Source: Ananas comosus (lineage: Eukaryota > Streptophyta > Magnoliopsida > Poales > Bromeliaceae). From it: a stretch of DNA of 64,000 nt. Location of the stretch: positions 8,865,861 through 8,929,860 of the forward strand of contig NC_033627.1 in NCBI RefSeq assembly GCF_001540865.1. Direction: 5' to 3'. Shown here piece by piece: positions 1-10,149 of this stretch (positions within the stretch are counted from its first letter, which is position 1; each line of letters begins with the position of its first letter). Below the pieces are notes generated by a model. It was not told the origin of the DNA. It saw nothing but the letters and a program-made list of their open reading frames with translations, and did not search any database. The position numbers were made by a program, and so were the translations under genes.

Positions 1-7
1 CAATAGA

Positions 8-921
8 ATGGCACCGATAGAATTGAGTAAGCTAAAGGCACAACTTCAGGATCTTCTTGAAAAAAGGTTCATTAAACCAAGTGTGTCGTCATTGGGATCA
101 CCGATGTTGTTTGTTAAAAAGAATGATGGATCACCACAGTTGTGTGCCGATCATCGAGAATTAAATAAGGCGACAACCATAAATAAATATCCATTGCCAC
201 ACATTGACAATCTCTTTGATCAACTTCAAAGTTCCCGAATGTATTCGAAGATTGATATTCAATCTGGATACATCAGCTCAAGATAAAATAGGAGTATGTT
301 CGTAAAACGACATTTAGAATACAGTATGTACACTATAAGTTCATGGTAACATCAATCGGGCTTTTATCAATTCCTAGTAGCATTTACGCATATGATGTAC
401 CATATTTTTAAGCCGTTCTTGGATTGATTTGTGGTGGTCTTTATTGATGATATTTTGATCTACTCTTAAAGTGGTGCAGAACATAAAGAGCATTTGAGGC
501 AAATCCTTCGAGAGAAGAAGTAATTTGCCAAATTGAAGAATTATGAGTTATGTCTTTAGCAGGTTGCCTTTTGGGGCACATGATATCTAAGGCAGGTATT
601 TTAGTGGATCTAAAAAAAAAAGAAGCAATTCAGGATTGGCCTAGACCGACAAATATTATTGGAGTGAGGAGTTTCCTTGGACTTGCTTGATATTATTGTC
701 GATTTGTAGAAGACTTTGCAAATGTTTCGACTTTGCTCACTCATCTTACCTACAAAGGAGCCAAACTCATATAGAGTGACGAGAGTCAAGGAAATTTTAG
801 AGGAATTGAAAAGTAAATTAATGTCAACTCCGATTTTCGCTTTACCAATTATAGGAGAAGACTTTGTGATTTATAGTGATGCCTCGCGTAGTGGACTGGA
901 TTGTTTGTTGATGCACTATAA
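8..921 (+). pseudogene. Ty3/gypsy pol remnant, reverse transcriptase
   Basis: Relic of a gypsy polymerase. The first 92 residues are an RT N-terminal stretch ([17 protein letters not shown], then LFVKKNDGS and [14 protein letters not shown]). Frames then shift and stop repeatedly, but FIDDILIYS, the RT catalytic box, is still readable near 440-475, and RSFLGLA near 670. Bases 716-921 read into RNase H (VIYSDASRSGLDCLLMH). The left end lies outside the window. The frame is cut at 921 by a MITE and resumes at 1716. It cannot encode a working enzyme. The family assignment is secure from these conserved blocks; the clade is not. Confidence 0.85.
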
Positions 922-1712
922 GGGCGTGTTTGGTTCGAAGTCGGAATCGGAATTAGAATCGGAATTGAAATAAGCTCGAATCAGAGTCGGAATGACTCAT
1001 TACCTAATTCTGTTTGGTTCATTACCTGAATCGGAATCGGAAAAAACCATTCCCATTGTTGGTGTTTGGTTCAGATAGATATAAAAAAAATAATCAAATT
1101 AATATACTAACTTTATCTTTATAATATATTAATTTAAATGCAAACTGAAAATTAAATATTAAAAATTTACATCAAAATTTTGAAATGATATCAAAATTTT
1201 AAATCTATTTTTTTGAAAAAAATTAAACTTTGAAGTTGAGTGGATAATTCAAAATATAAAACTAAATTTTGATTTATTCAAATTCAAACTTAAAATTACA
1301 ATTTAAATTTTAATTTGAATCCATAAATTTAATTTAAGTTGTAAATAAAATTTGAATAAAATTTTATATAAATTAAAATTTAATTTAAATTCAAATTCAT
1401 AAGTTAGATTCGAAATATTTGATTTAATTTTAATTTTTAATTCAAGTTCAAATTAAAATTTAAAATTATATATTTAATTTCTAAATTTAAACTCATATCT
1501 TAATTAAAAAAGTTAAAAAATATTCATTCCGCCCAGATTCAACTTCCAATCCGGCCTCCTAGGCCGGATTGGAAAAAGAGGCTATTGAGGGATTCCCATT
1601 CCACTCGGGAATCGGAATCGGAATGGGACTCCCGCATACCAAACACCTATAAACGGATTCGCCCATTCCGATTCCGATTCCAGGGTGAAAAAGAAGCGAA
1701 CCAAACACACCT
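922..1712. mobile_element. Tourist-like (PIF/Harbinger) MITE, 791 bp
   Basis: The two ends are imperfect terminal inverted repeats: GGGCGTGTTTGGTTCG on the left, and a right end whose reverse complement is AGGTGTGTTTGGTTCG (14 of 16 match). A TAA target duplication flanks it (919-921 and 1713-1715), as expected for PIF/Harbinger. Removing the element and one TAA restores the host RNase H reading frame. Subterminal GGAATCGGAATCGG repeats sit at both ends. The middle (about 1080-1530) is very AT-rich, and a 12-bp-arm perfect hairpin lies at 1546-1572. No transposase is present, so it is non-autonomous. Confidence 0.9.
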
Positions 1713-1715
1713 TAA

Positions 1716-2095
1716 AAGGATTATCGCTTATGCCTCCCAATAACTAAGAGAATATGAAAAAAATTACATGCGCATGATCGAGAGTTGGTAGCAGCGATCT
1801 CCACTCTTAACTTATGACGCCACTACCTATACGGCGAACATTGTGAAATTTATACCTATCACAAAAGCCTCAAGTACTTTTCACTCAAAAGGAACTAAAT
1901 CTGAGACCGCGCTAGTGGTTTGAACTATTGAAGGACTATGATGTTATCATTCTTTATCACCCGGGCAAAACTAACATGGTGGTGAATGTGTTAAGCCGAA
2001 AATCAATAGAACATGTGGTAATAATAACCGTCACTCAAGCACCACTACTTGAAGAGATGTGGTGATTTTAGTTGGAAGTGATAACAACTGAAGCT
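1716..2095 (+). pseudogene. Gypsy pol remnant, RNase H (continuation)
   Basis: Continues the pol gene interrupted at 921. RIIAYAS (about 1717-1740), then degraded versions of the [19 protein letters not shown] and YHPGKANVV blocks, are readable across several frames up to about 2000. It is heavily mutated, with many stops. The segment ends at the 5-bp target site TCAGC (2096-2100) of a solo LTR, and the same coding context continues at 4731. This shows the LTR landed in an already resident gypsy copy. Confidence 0.8.
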
Positions 2096-2100
2096 TCAGC

Positions 2101-4725
2101 TGTAACGCACTGGACTTTTGCAAATTGCAAGGTTCGAGTGATTGGTTGTGTTATGAATTTTTTCAGACTTTCTGGTGGGTCATTGACAGTGTTCCTACCT
2201 ATGGCTCGTATCCCGAGGATTGAGGTTTGAAGCCGTGCACCAAAACCCAAAAAATCGGATTTTTGGTTAGTTCTCGGGTAGCCTTCAGAGGGCTGTGTAT
2301 CGGTACGAGGTGATGGCTGTACCGGTACAGCCATCAACATTGGCTGCTTCTCAGCCAACCCAAGGCTCGGGTTTGGCTATTTCGTAGGATGTGTACCGGT
2401 ACGTGGGCCCGTGTACCGGTACGCAGTGACAGATTTTGAATGGTCGAAACTGCTGGGGTGTTTTTGCAATGTGGCTTCTTTATTTGTATCCCCACGCCCT
2501 AGGAGCCTACCCTGAGCTTAGCACCAGCAAGGAGAAAGGTGAGGAAGCTCTCCACACCTCCCCATCTCTTTCCTTGATTTCTGGTTGGATTTTTAAGAGA
2601 TTAAGCCTTTCTTTTGCTTGTTGGAGGCTTTTCCACCTTAGTTGAAGCTTGGAGCTTGGATTTGGAGCATAGTTGAGGGGAGACCTTTGAAGTTTGAGGT
2701 CTTTGAGCTTGGATTGAAGCTTCTAAGAGGTTAGTAGCCCATTCTCTCCCTCTAGACTTGAGTTTTATTGATGGATTTAAGATGAAACCCTAGAATGTGA
2801 GTTTAGGGTTGATTTTTGGGCATTTTGATTCTAGGGCCTTTTGAGCTAAATTTATTGGATTAGAATCTTGCTTTGGTTTGGATTGGAAGGGATTTAGCTC
2901 TCTTTTGGAGCTTGAGAGAGATTTTCTACTCCCTAGGTGAGTTTTTGCCTTTTTGCCTTGATGGTTAATGTTTGATCTTATAGTTGTTCATAACGCGCGT
3001 GTATCTCTTTGCTCCTTACTTTTAGGGTACTTAGAGACTCGTGGACCACTCCGTTCGGCGAATCGAAGGATTCCGCGACGGTTCGGTGGGTTTGACCTAG
3101 CCACACAATGAGAAAATATCATTTGTGATGATTTGAGTATCGTTAAATGAAAAAGCATGCATAATCATGTTAAATATAATTATTGTGAATTTTAGGATGC
3201 TTAATATGCCTATGTTATGTGTAAGAAATTTTCGGACCTCTATGTAGTAGAGAACTAGCATGTGGAACTTGTTCATGATTGGTATCCTATTGAGATTTGG
3301 AATCATAATTTCTATTGTGAAAATGAGCATTACTTGCATGCATCTAAAGCTATTTCTATTTGAGACTTAAAGGATCTTAGTAAACCATAAAGAGGCTCGG
3401 GGCTTGTACTACTTGTGAATAATTGGGCTAATGTCATAAAGGGGCATTGAGCTCGGGTAAATGAGAACCTAGCACTAATGTCATGAATGGAACATAGAAT
3501 GAAATGTGTTAACTTATAACAAGCTTAAGTGTCATAAAGAGGCACTAAGCATAGTGAGTGTTGGAACATCACTTTGAGACATTGAACTAGATCTTTGAGA
3601 TGCTAGTGACTTCTACCATGCTAGAGACATGATGATTGGGTATTTGAGACGTTGACTACGCTTACTTGCCATTTGTGCTCATTCGCACATACTTGTGAGG
3701 GTCGCTCCCTACAAGCCGGCACTCCGGAGTTAGCCTACGCGACTTATGCTCGCTCGTGCGGTATTGAGAAGCCTACGGGGTCGAGTGGGACAGACACATT
3801 CAAAGAGCAGGAATGTTGGGCTACCATAGGCACTTAGGCGGCACAAGCTGGACTACCTTGGGTAGGTCCTTAATTGGAAATGGAAATCGACACGGTGTTG
3901 AGTCTGTTATAATCACTACTAGATAGAGAATAGTAGTTGGATTACTTGGACTTGCTTCTAGCATAGTTTTGGACACTTGAGTATACATACATACATGTAG
4001 TATGCTAGGAGGTGTTGCTTGTTGCATTCATATATACATTGTTGCCATGATAAAGCATGATCTTCATAACCTCACAAAGTAAATCGTGACATTTACTTGT
4101 GGCCATGTAGGGACATATTGTTTGTGACAAAGTAAAGGTGCATCATATTAATGCCATGTTTAACTGCAATAGTATCTTAGCATTTAGTTATGCTTTCATA
4201 AATGCAATTTATTTGTTATTACTGCTCTCTTTTTAGACCCTTTTCTTTTGGGGCCTAGTGGTGCATTGAGCTGAGGTCAGTAATTGCCCACTGGGAACTA
4301 TAAATTATAGTTCTCACGCCCTCTGTTTTATATTTTCTTTCAAAGCCTTCCACGCCGGGAGAGGCTAGGGACCGTGGGAAGGGCGTTGCTTCGAGCTAGC
4401 TCTTCAGCGAGTGACGAGTTGATAGGTGGTCTACCTCTCGATGTTTTTATTTTGGAGAGGTTGAGAGTTGTTTCCATATATAGAGACCACCCTTTTGTGT
4501 ACCTTTTGGACAGATATTGTATAATTATATGTTCCACTCTTATTGTTTTACTATTTTCCTTTTACCTTGTTATAGATTATAGATCTACTTGTGCTCTGAT
4601 ATCTCTAGTTGTAGATTATCTTTGGTTTTACTTTCCGCTGTTGTTGTAGACGCCTTATATGTGCTGACATATGGTGGGTCTGGGCACGCTACTGGGAGGG
4701 CCTCTGCCGGTCCCGGGGCGTGACA
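2101..4725 (+). mobile_element. Solo LTR, gypsy family A (Tekay-type), 2625 bp
   Basis: Begins TGTAACGCACTGGAC and ends GGGGCGTGACA. Perfect TCAGC duplications flank it (2096-2100, 4726-4730), and pol sequence continues on both sides, so this is a complete solo LTR. Landmarks in order: TACCGGTA-core palindromes around 2255-2420; a candidate splice donor GTGAGT at 2937; the GGTCGCTCCC...ACTCCGGAGT block around 3690-3731; the hairpin GGGAACTAT...ATAGTTCTC at 4293-4315; the tRNA-tail-like motif GCTCTGATATC at 4593-4603. The candidate acceptor near 4345 (CAAAG) is degraded compared with sister copies. Confidence 0.93.
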
Positions 4726-4730
4726 TCAGC

Positions 4731-4855
4731 AAAGCTTATGTCAATGATGTTGTAACAAACCATGTTGGAGAGGATCAAAGAAAAATAAGGTATTGGTCTG
4801 AGTCTTCAAAAGATACGATCTGATATCAAAAGTGGACATACAAGAGAATATATTA
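4731..4855 (+). pseudogene. Gypsy pol remnant, RNase H-integrase linker
   Basis: After the solo LTR the old pol gene resumes. Translation gives AKLMSMML, a stop, then QTMLERIKEK and further linker residues, matching the linker before the integrase zinc finger in the other gypsy copies here. The sequence then runs into a GGCCCGG-rich element at about 4856. No integrase of this copy is visible further right, so the gene is cut or lost. Confidence 0.75.
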
Positions 4856-5850
4856 TAGGTAGGGGTGGAACTGGACCCGGGCCTAAATAAGGCCCGGCCC
4901 GATGGGCCATATTTGGGTCGGGCTTTGGGTATTAAAAATATACTTTTGCGTTCGGGCCGGGCTTAAAAATTTAGGCCCGAAAAAGTTTGGGCCTATTTGG
5001 GCATGTCAAAGCCCGGCCCGAGCCCGACCCAAAAGCCCGATATATTAATTATCAAAATAAAATATTTAATTTCATATATATATAATATTTATCTATAAAA
5101 AGAATATAATGATATAATATATCATATATAGTATATATTGTTATTAATTATATATATTTATATATATGAGAATATATTATACATTAACAAAATATTTAGT
5201 TCCATATATAGTAAATAGCATTATTATATATAATTAATTAATTATACATATTTATGAATAAATATATTGTACATATTATTATATATAACTAATTAGTTAT
5301 TAAATATATATTAAATATATATTAAATAACACTTATTAAATATATATTATTTTAAAATTTTCAAAAAAAATTAACTAGCGTTCTATGTACATAACTTAAG
5401 GATAATTTAAAATTTTAAAATACCACAATACTTCTTTAAAAAACCATATATACCCTAACTAATTAAACATTTTATACTTCTACTCTTACGTGAGAAGTTT
5501 CTATACTACATAGGTGGATAATTATTAGTAGACATTAATGGTATTATATTTGATATTAGATACTAATTTCTTTGATATAATCAAACCCCAATAAAAATAG
5601 ATATTTTATTTTTATTTTACACAATAAAAGTATTTATGTATTATATGATAAATATATAAAATGGGCCTCCACAAAGCCCGATGGATATTGGGCATTTGGC
5701 ATTGGGCTTGGGCTTGGGCCGGACCTTAATTTTCAAAAAAAAAATTGAGTAAAAGCCCGACCCGAAGCCCAACATTTTCTTTTGGGCTGGGCTTGGGCAT
5801 AGTATTACCCAATTTTCTTTTGGGTTGTCCACCGGATCTCCATGATTGTC
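4856..5850. mobile_element. hAT-like non-autonomous element candidate, AT-rich
   Basis: The left end TAGGGGTGGAA followed by GGGCCCGGCC-type sequence resembles the ends of plant hAT MITEs. Bases 4870-5040 and 5660-5800 are inverted relatives of each other (GGGCCGGGC / AAGCCCGACCC-like), with a roughly 600-bp AT-rich core of TATATA runs between. I could not find a clean right terminal repeat or an 8-bp target duplication, so the right limit and the superfamily are tentative. No coding sequence is seen. Bases 5851-5968 are AT-rich with nothing recognised. Confidence 0.45.
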
Positions 5851-6238
5851 CATTGGGTTGTCGGTATGCTATGTGTTTAAAATATAATATAATAAAATAA
5901 TAAATATTGATAATGTATTGATGTATTATAAAATAATAAAATATATTATTAATCACTTCTGCATGTGGAACATTGTAATATCCGAGATTTTGACAGTGTA
6001 GCTAAACCCTCTGTTGACGATGTTTTTGTTTATAATGTAATTACATAAGCACTTGTCAAGTTTAAGAAGAAAACGAGTTAGGATGGAGAAGTTATACGAC
6101 CGATACTAATCACTTAAAGTGAATAGTAACTCCGATTTTTCGGAGAAGCCGATGAGTGGAGAAGGCTAGCTTCTGGTGCGTATTGGACTCAGCTGAAATT
6201 AATTACCTTGGGAGGACTTTTCTGCAAATTGCACATTG

Positions 6239-6246
6239 TATATAAA
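6239..6246 (+). promoter_or_regulatory. TATA box of LTR G
   Basis: TATATAAA lies about 265 bp inside the LTR, followed by a CTAGGGTTT motif and a GC-rich, proline/arginine-coding-looking stretch (6290-6660, continuing at 21817-22150) that would be the transcribed leader. The position fits a U3 promoter. A short frame starting at 6264 has no family match that I recognise and is cut by the inserted element. Confidence 0.5.
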
Positions 6247-6668
6247 GTGCATCTAGGGTTTCTTTGCACGAAACCCTAGATCTAGCCAACCTAGTTCCCC
6301 AGCTACGCCCTAGCTATCTTCAGCAGGTCCCTGCCCTAGCCGTGCACGCACCTCGGCCGCAGGCAAGCTTCCACGGCCGCCGAAAAAGCTTGGTGGCCTC
6401 TTCTCCACCATCTTCTCCACCTAACCGCCACCCTCCTCGGCCGCCGATCTCAGGGATCAACTTGCACCCTTGGAGACACCACCCTCTGGCTGAGACCAAC
6501 CTCCGGCGGCGTCCCTGTCGGCCTCTGCCGTCCGCGCGCACCACCGGCACCGCCTGGGCTCCCTGCCACCAACCCAGACCCGGCCTGGGTCGAGCTCAGC
6601 CTAGCCCGAGGCCCGTGAGCTGCCACCACCCTTGATCGGCCGCGTCGCCCTCCTCGGGCCTCCGGTGA

Positions 6669-9150
6669 TGTCACGCCTCGGGACCCAGCAGAAGCCCGCC
6701 CGACGCGTGTCCAGACCCGCCATATGTCTAAAACATATAAGGCGTCTAAAACAAAACGATAAATAAGGCAAGAAGAGAGAGAACATCTAGCTGTATCAGA
6801 GCAAAGCGTATTCTATGAGCTACAAAAGGGAAATGAGCATAAAGTGAAATCCGCTATGTAAAAACATAAAGTAATACAATAAGAATCCCAAGAATGAAAG
6901 CTAAACGAGGTACACAGGTGGTCTCTATACATGGTACAAAACTCTCTCTCTCACAAAAACCAAAAAGAAGAGAGTGACCACCTAGGAGCGACAGCAAGCT
7001 CCGCTATCTAGCTATGCGACTCCCTTGCCGCGATCCCGTACCTCCGCCGGTGCCAAAGGCTCTCAAATAAAACCATAAAACAGAGGGCGTGAGAACTATT
7101 GAATAATAGTTCCCAGTAGGCAATTACTGGCTTCAGTGAAATGCACCACTAAGTCCAAACTTAAAAAGGGGTCAGTAAGCAGATATAAACAAGAGCAATA
7201 TGTACGACAAGTATATAAGCATGAATATTTGCTACCACATGATATCTCTACTTAGCATGATTTAGCATAAGTAAGAAAAGCTATTCTCGTATGAATGTAC
7301 CCAAGCATCGCTAGTATGATGTCCATAAGTCAAATAGTAAAGATGTCCTTGTTTACTATTCTAATCAATGTCCACATGGCATGATGAATGTTCAAAGTCA
7401 AATCTGAAGAGACCCGCCTGAAAACTGTCTGGCCCTGAGACCCACCCGTAGGCTGTCTGGCCGGTGCCTAGCCTAATGGTCCCGTGGTAGTCAACATCCC
7501 TACTCTAGGAATGAGCCTAGCCCACGGCAATCCACTTCGGCGCCCAATCCCGCACGGCGAATATGTATCGCGATGGCCATCTTCGGAGTGCTGGCTTGTA
7601 GGAAGCGACCCTCACAAGTATGTGCGAATGAGTACAATGGCAAGTAACCAAAAGATCCGTCTCAAGTACCAAGTTCTCATGTCTAACAACATAAAATACG
7701 TCACAACTCTCTCATAGGCCTATCTCTATGTCATCATGTCTAAAACATAGAAAGTAGTAGATGTCCATGACCTATCATTAAGTCTCAATATAATAGTCTC
7801 ATAGTTTGCTAGTCCAAGTGCCCCTTTATGACACTTTCATTTACTAAGTCCAAGCTTAAACCAAATGTTCATAAATGCATAATTGAGCCACTTTAAACAT
7901 ATGAGGCATGTTTCCCAATGGCTAGTGCGAACACTACTCAAATGCATGTAACAATACCCAGAATGCTCTACTATATAGAGTGAAAATTATCTTACACATA
8001 ACACATGCATTTTAAGTGTTCTAAAATTCACATAAATTTCATTTAGCATAGATTTGCATTTAAAATGATGTTACGACGGGTATAGAAAGAATGGGGGCCA
8101 TTTCGCCCCGTTCTCATGAAGCCAAACCCACCACAACTTTTGCGCTCCTTCGTTTGCTCCAACGAAGGTGTCCACTAGTCTCCTAGCACCCTAAAGATGT
8201 AGGAATAAGGGTTAAACGAATCTTACGATCAACCCTAAGTTCAGTCAATAAGCAACATAGGCTAAGGTGGAGATACTCACCTCAAGTGAAGAAATCCTCT
8301 CTCAAGCTCTAAATGGGAGTTAGAGTTCTTCAAATCCAACCTAAATAAAGGTTCTAAACCCATCAATTAGGTTTCAAAGCCCTCAAATCGAAAATCCCCA
8401 AAATAAACCCTAAATCCCAAAATCTAGGGTTTCTACCAACAAAAGCACCAAAGCTAGAATCTAAAGGAAGGAAACTAGCCACATACCTCTAGGATGCTCC
8501 CAATCAAGCTCAAAATCCTCAAGGGTTGAAGATTGATCCTCCTCAAAGCTCCAACCACAAGCTCTAACCCTCCAAAGGTGAGAAATGAGGTTGAGGAAGA
8601 TGCTCCAAAGCCTCCAAGCTAGTTCTCCTTCAACTCCTTCTTCTTCTTCTCCTTCTTCTTCTCTTTCTAGAGAGTGTAGAGAGAGTGTGAGGGAAAGAGA
8701 GAAGAGAAAGGCTCTAAAAGCCTTCCAATGTAACAAAATCCTGATAAGCCCCTCAACAATCTAATCAGCACACTGCCCGATTCTGGGCAGTTTTCGTTCA
8801 GAGTGACCGGTCTCTCCCTGCCTAGGACCGGTCTCTCGGATCGTCCCGCAAAACCAACGTTCGGGAACCGGTCTCTCCCCACATGGGATCAGTCTCTCCC
8901 CGCGAAAACGTACTCGGGGATCGATCTCACCCGCCAGGGACCGGTTGCCTCAAGTCCTGCCGCAGCACTGTTCCGGGGGGACCGGTCTCTCCCACCAGGG
9001 ACCAGTCCCCGAGAGTGAAAACTCTCAGGACTTAGCCAAAACTCCAGAAATCGAACTTTTAGGTTGGAATACCATCTACGATCTTCCACCAAGTGTGAAA
9101 AAGTTCAGAATCCATGAACCTCGCAATTTGCATAGGTTCGGTGTGTTACA
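6669..9150 (-). repeat. 3' LTR of family A element
   Basis: 2482 bp, reading TGTCACGCCTCGGG... to ...GTGTTACA on the plus strand. In LTR sense it carries GACCGGTCTC palindromes (8801-9012), a CT/GAA-rich tract (8635-8700), a GTGAGT donor-like site (about 8276-8285), the ACTCCGGAG block (about 7590), the hairpin at 7091-7114, and the U5 motif complementary to the primer site at 6794-6802. It uses the GACCGGTC variant, unlike the other family A copies in the window. Confidence 0.93.
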
Positions 9151-9165
9151 TTCACCCCTCCTAAA
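9151..9165 (-). other. Polypurine tract of family A element
   Basis: On the minus strand AGGAGGGGTGAA abuts the 3' LTR, preceded by the conserved GAAACTCCTTTTT. This is the expected plus-strand primer site. The same arrangement occurs at 58727-58740 and, in plus orientation, at 44902-44914. Confidence 0.8.
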
Positions 9166-9205
9166 AAGGAGTTTCGTCCGCGAAACTCAAAAGCAAACAC
9201 ATACC

Positions 9206-10144
9206 TCAAAGCTCCATCAGAAAAAGATGGGGATAGCGCTCCCGCAGCGCGCTCTCTAACTCCCACGTGGCCTCCGGCTCCCCGTGGTTGCTCCAAAAAT
9301 CCTTTACATACGGAATATCCCGATTCTGCAGTTTTTTCACCTCGCGAGCCAAGATCTTTATGGGTTGCTCCTCAAAGCTCAAGTGGTCCCGCAACTCCAA
9401 CGGTGTAGCATCCAACACATGAGTCGGGTCGAAGACATACTTTTGAAGGACCGAAACATGAAAGACGTTGTGTACGCCCAATAGGTTCGGTGGTAGAGCA
9501 AGTCGATACGCTACCGGACCTACACACTCCAAGATCTCATACGGTCCAATGAAACGGAGGCTCAACTTATCCCGAATCCCGAATCTCCTGATCCCTCTAG
9601 TCGGCGAGACCTTCAAAAATACATGGTCTCCAACTTAGAACTCCAAGTCTCGCCGCCGTCGATCGGCGTAGCTCCTTTATCTACTTTGTGCCGTCAAAAG
9701 TCGCTCCTGAGCAATTCGAACTTTGTCCTCAGCTTCCTGGAGCACATCAGGGCCTAAAGCCAAACTCTCGCCGACTTCACTCCAATGAAGTGGCGATCTG
9801 CACTTCCGTCTATAAAGTGCTTCGAAGGGCGCCATCTTGATGCTTGCTTGATAACTACTGTTATAAGCAAACTCCGCCATCGATAGATGCTGCGACCATC
9901 CTTCCTGGAAGTCTATCACACATGCACGGAGCATACTTCTAAAGTCTGAATGGTGCGCTCCGACTACCCATCACTCTGGGGGTGGAAAGTAGTGCTTAAG
10001 TCCAATCAGGTGCCCAAGGCGTCTTGCAGACTCCTCCAAAAGTGAGACATAAACCGAGTGTCTCGATCCGATACTATCGAAGTAGGCACTCCGTGAAGTC
10101 GCACAATCTCATCAAGGTATACTTGTGCGAGCTTCTCTCCGGTC
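9206..10144 (-). pseudogene. Integrase C-terminal half and chromodomain, family A
   Basis: Starts at the left flank of a nested solo LTR and continues the integrase from 12782. It shows [17 protein letters not shown], the second catalytic aspartate in SIVSDRD, then HPQSDG followed by an in-frame TAG where glutamine is usual, then SERTIQ with the catalytic glutamate. The GPF/Y-like region (RFIGPYEIL) and AYRLALPP follow. The last 60 residues form the chromodomain (ILAREVKKLQNRDIPYVKDF, EATWELES) typical of Tekay chromoviruses, thought to guide integration. It ends in LFLMEL. There are at least three stops or shifts, so it is not functional. Confidence 0.88.
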
Positions 10145-10149
10145 CAAGT

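Noticed and set aside
4340..4649. Overlapping frames at the end of solo LTR 2101-4725
   Set aside because: The same frames recur in other family A LTRs only as degraded versions and have no known domain; non-coding U5/R sequence.
5641..5956. Two minus-strand frames in AT-rich sequence
   Set aside because: They cover the GGGCTTGGGC-type ends and AT core of the hAT-like candidate; compositionally biased and with no domain.
6264..6635. 123-residue open frame, proline/arginine-rich
   Set aside because: It lies in the GC-rich leader of LTR G with overlapping frames on both strands, no known domain, and is cut by the inserted element. Low-complexity composition explains it.
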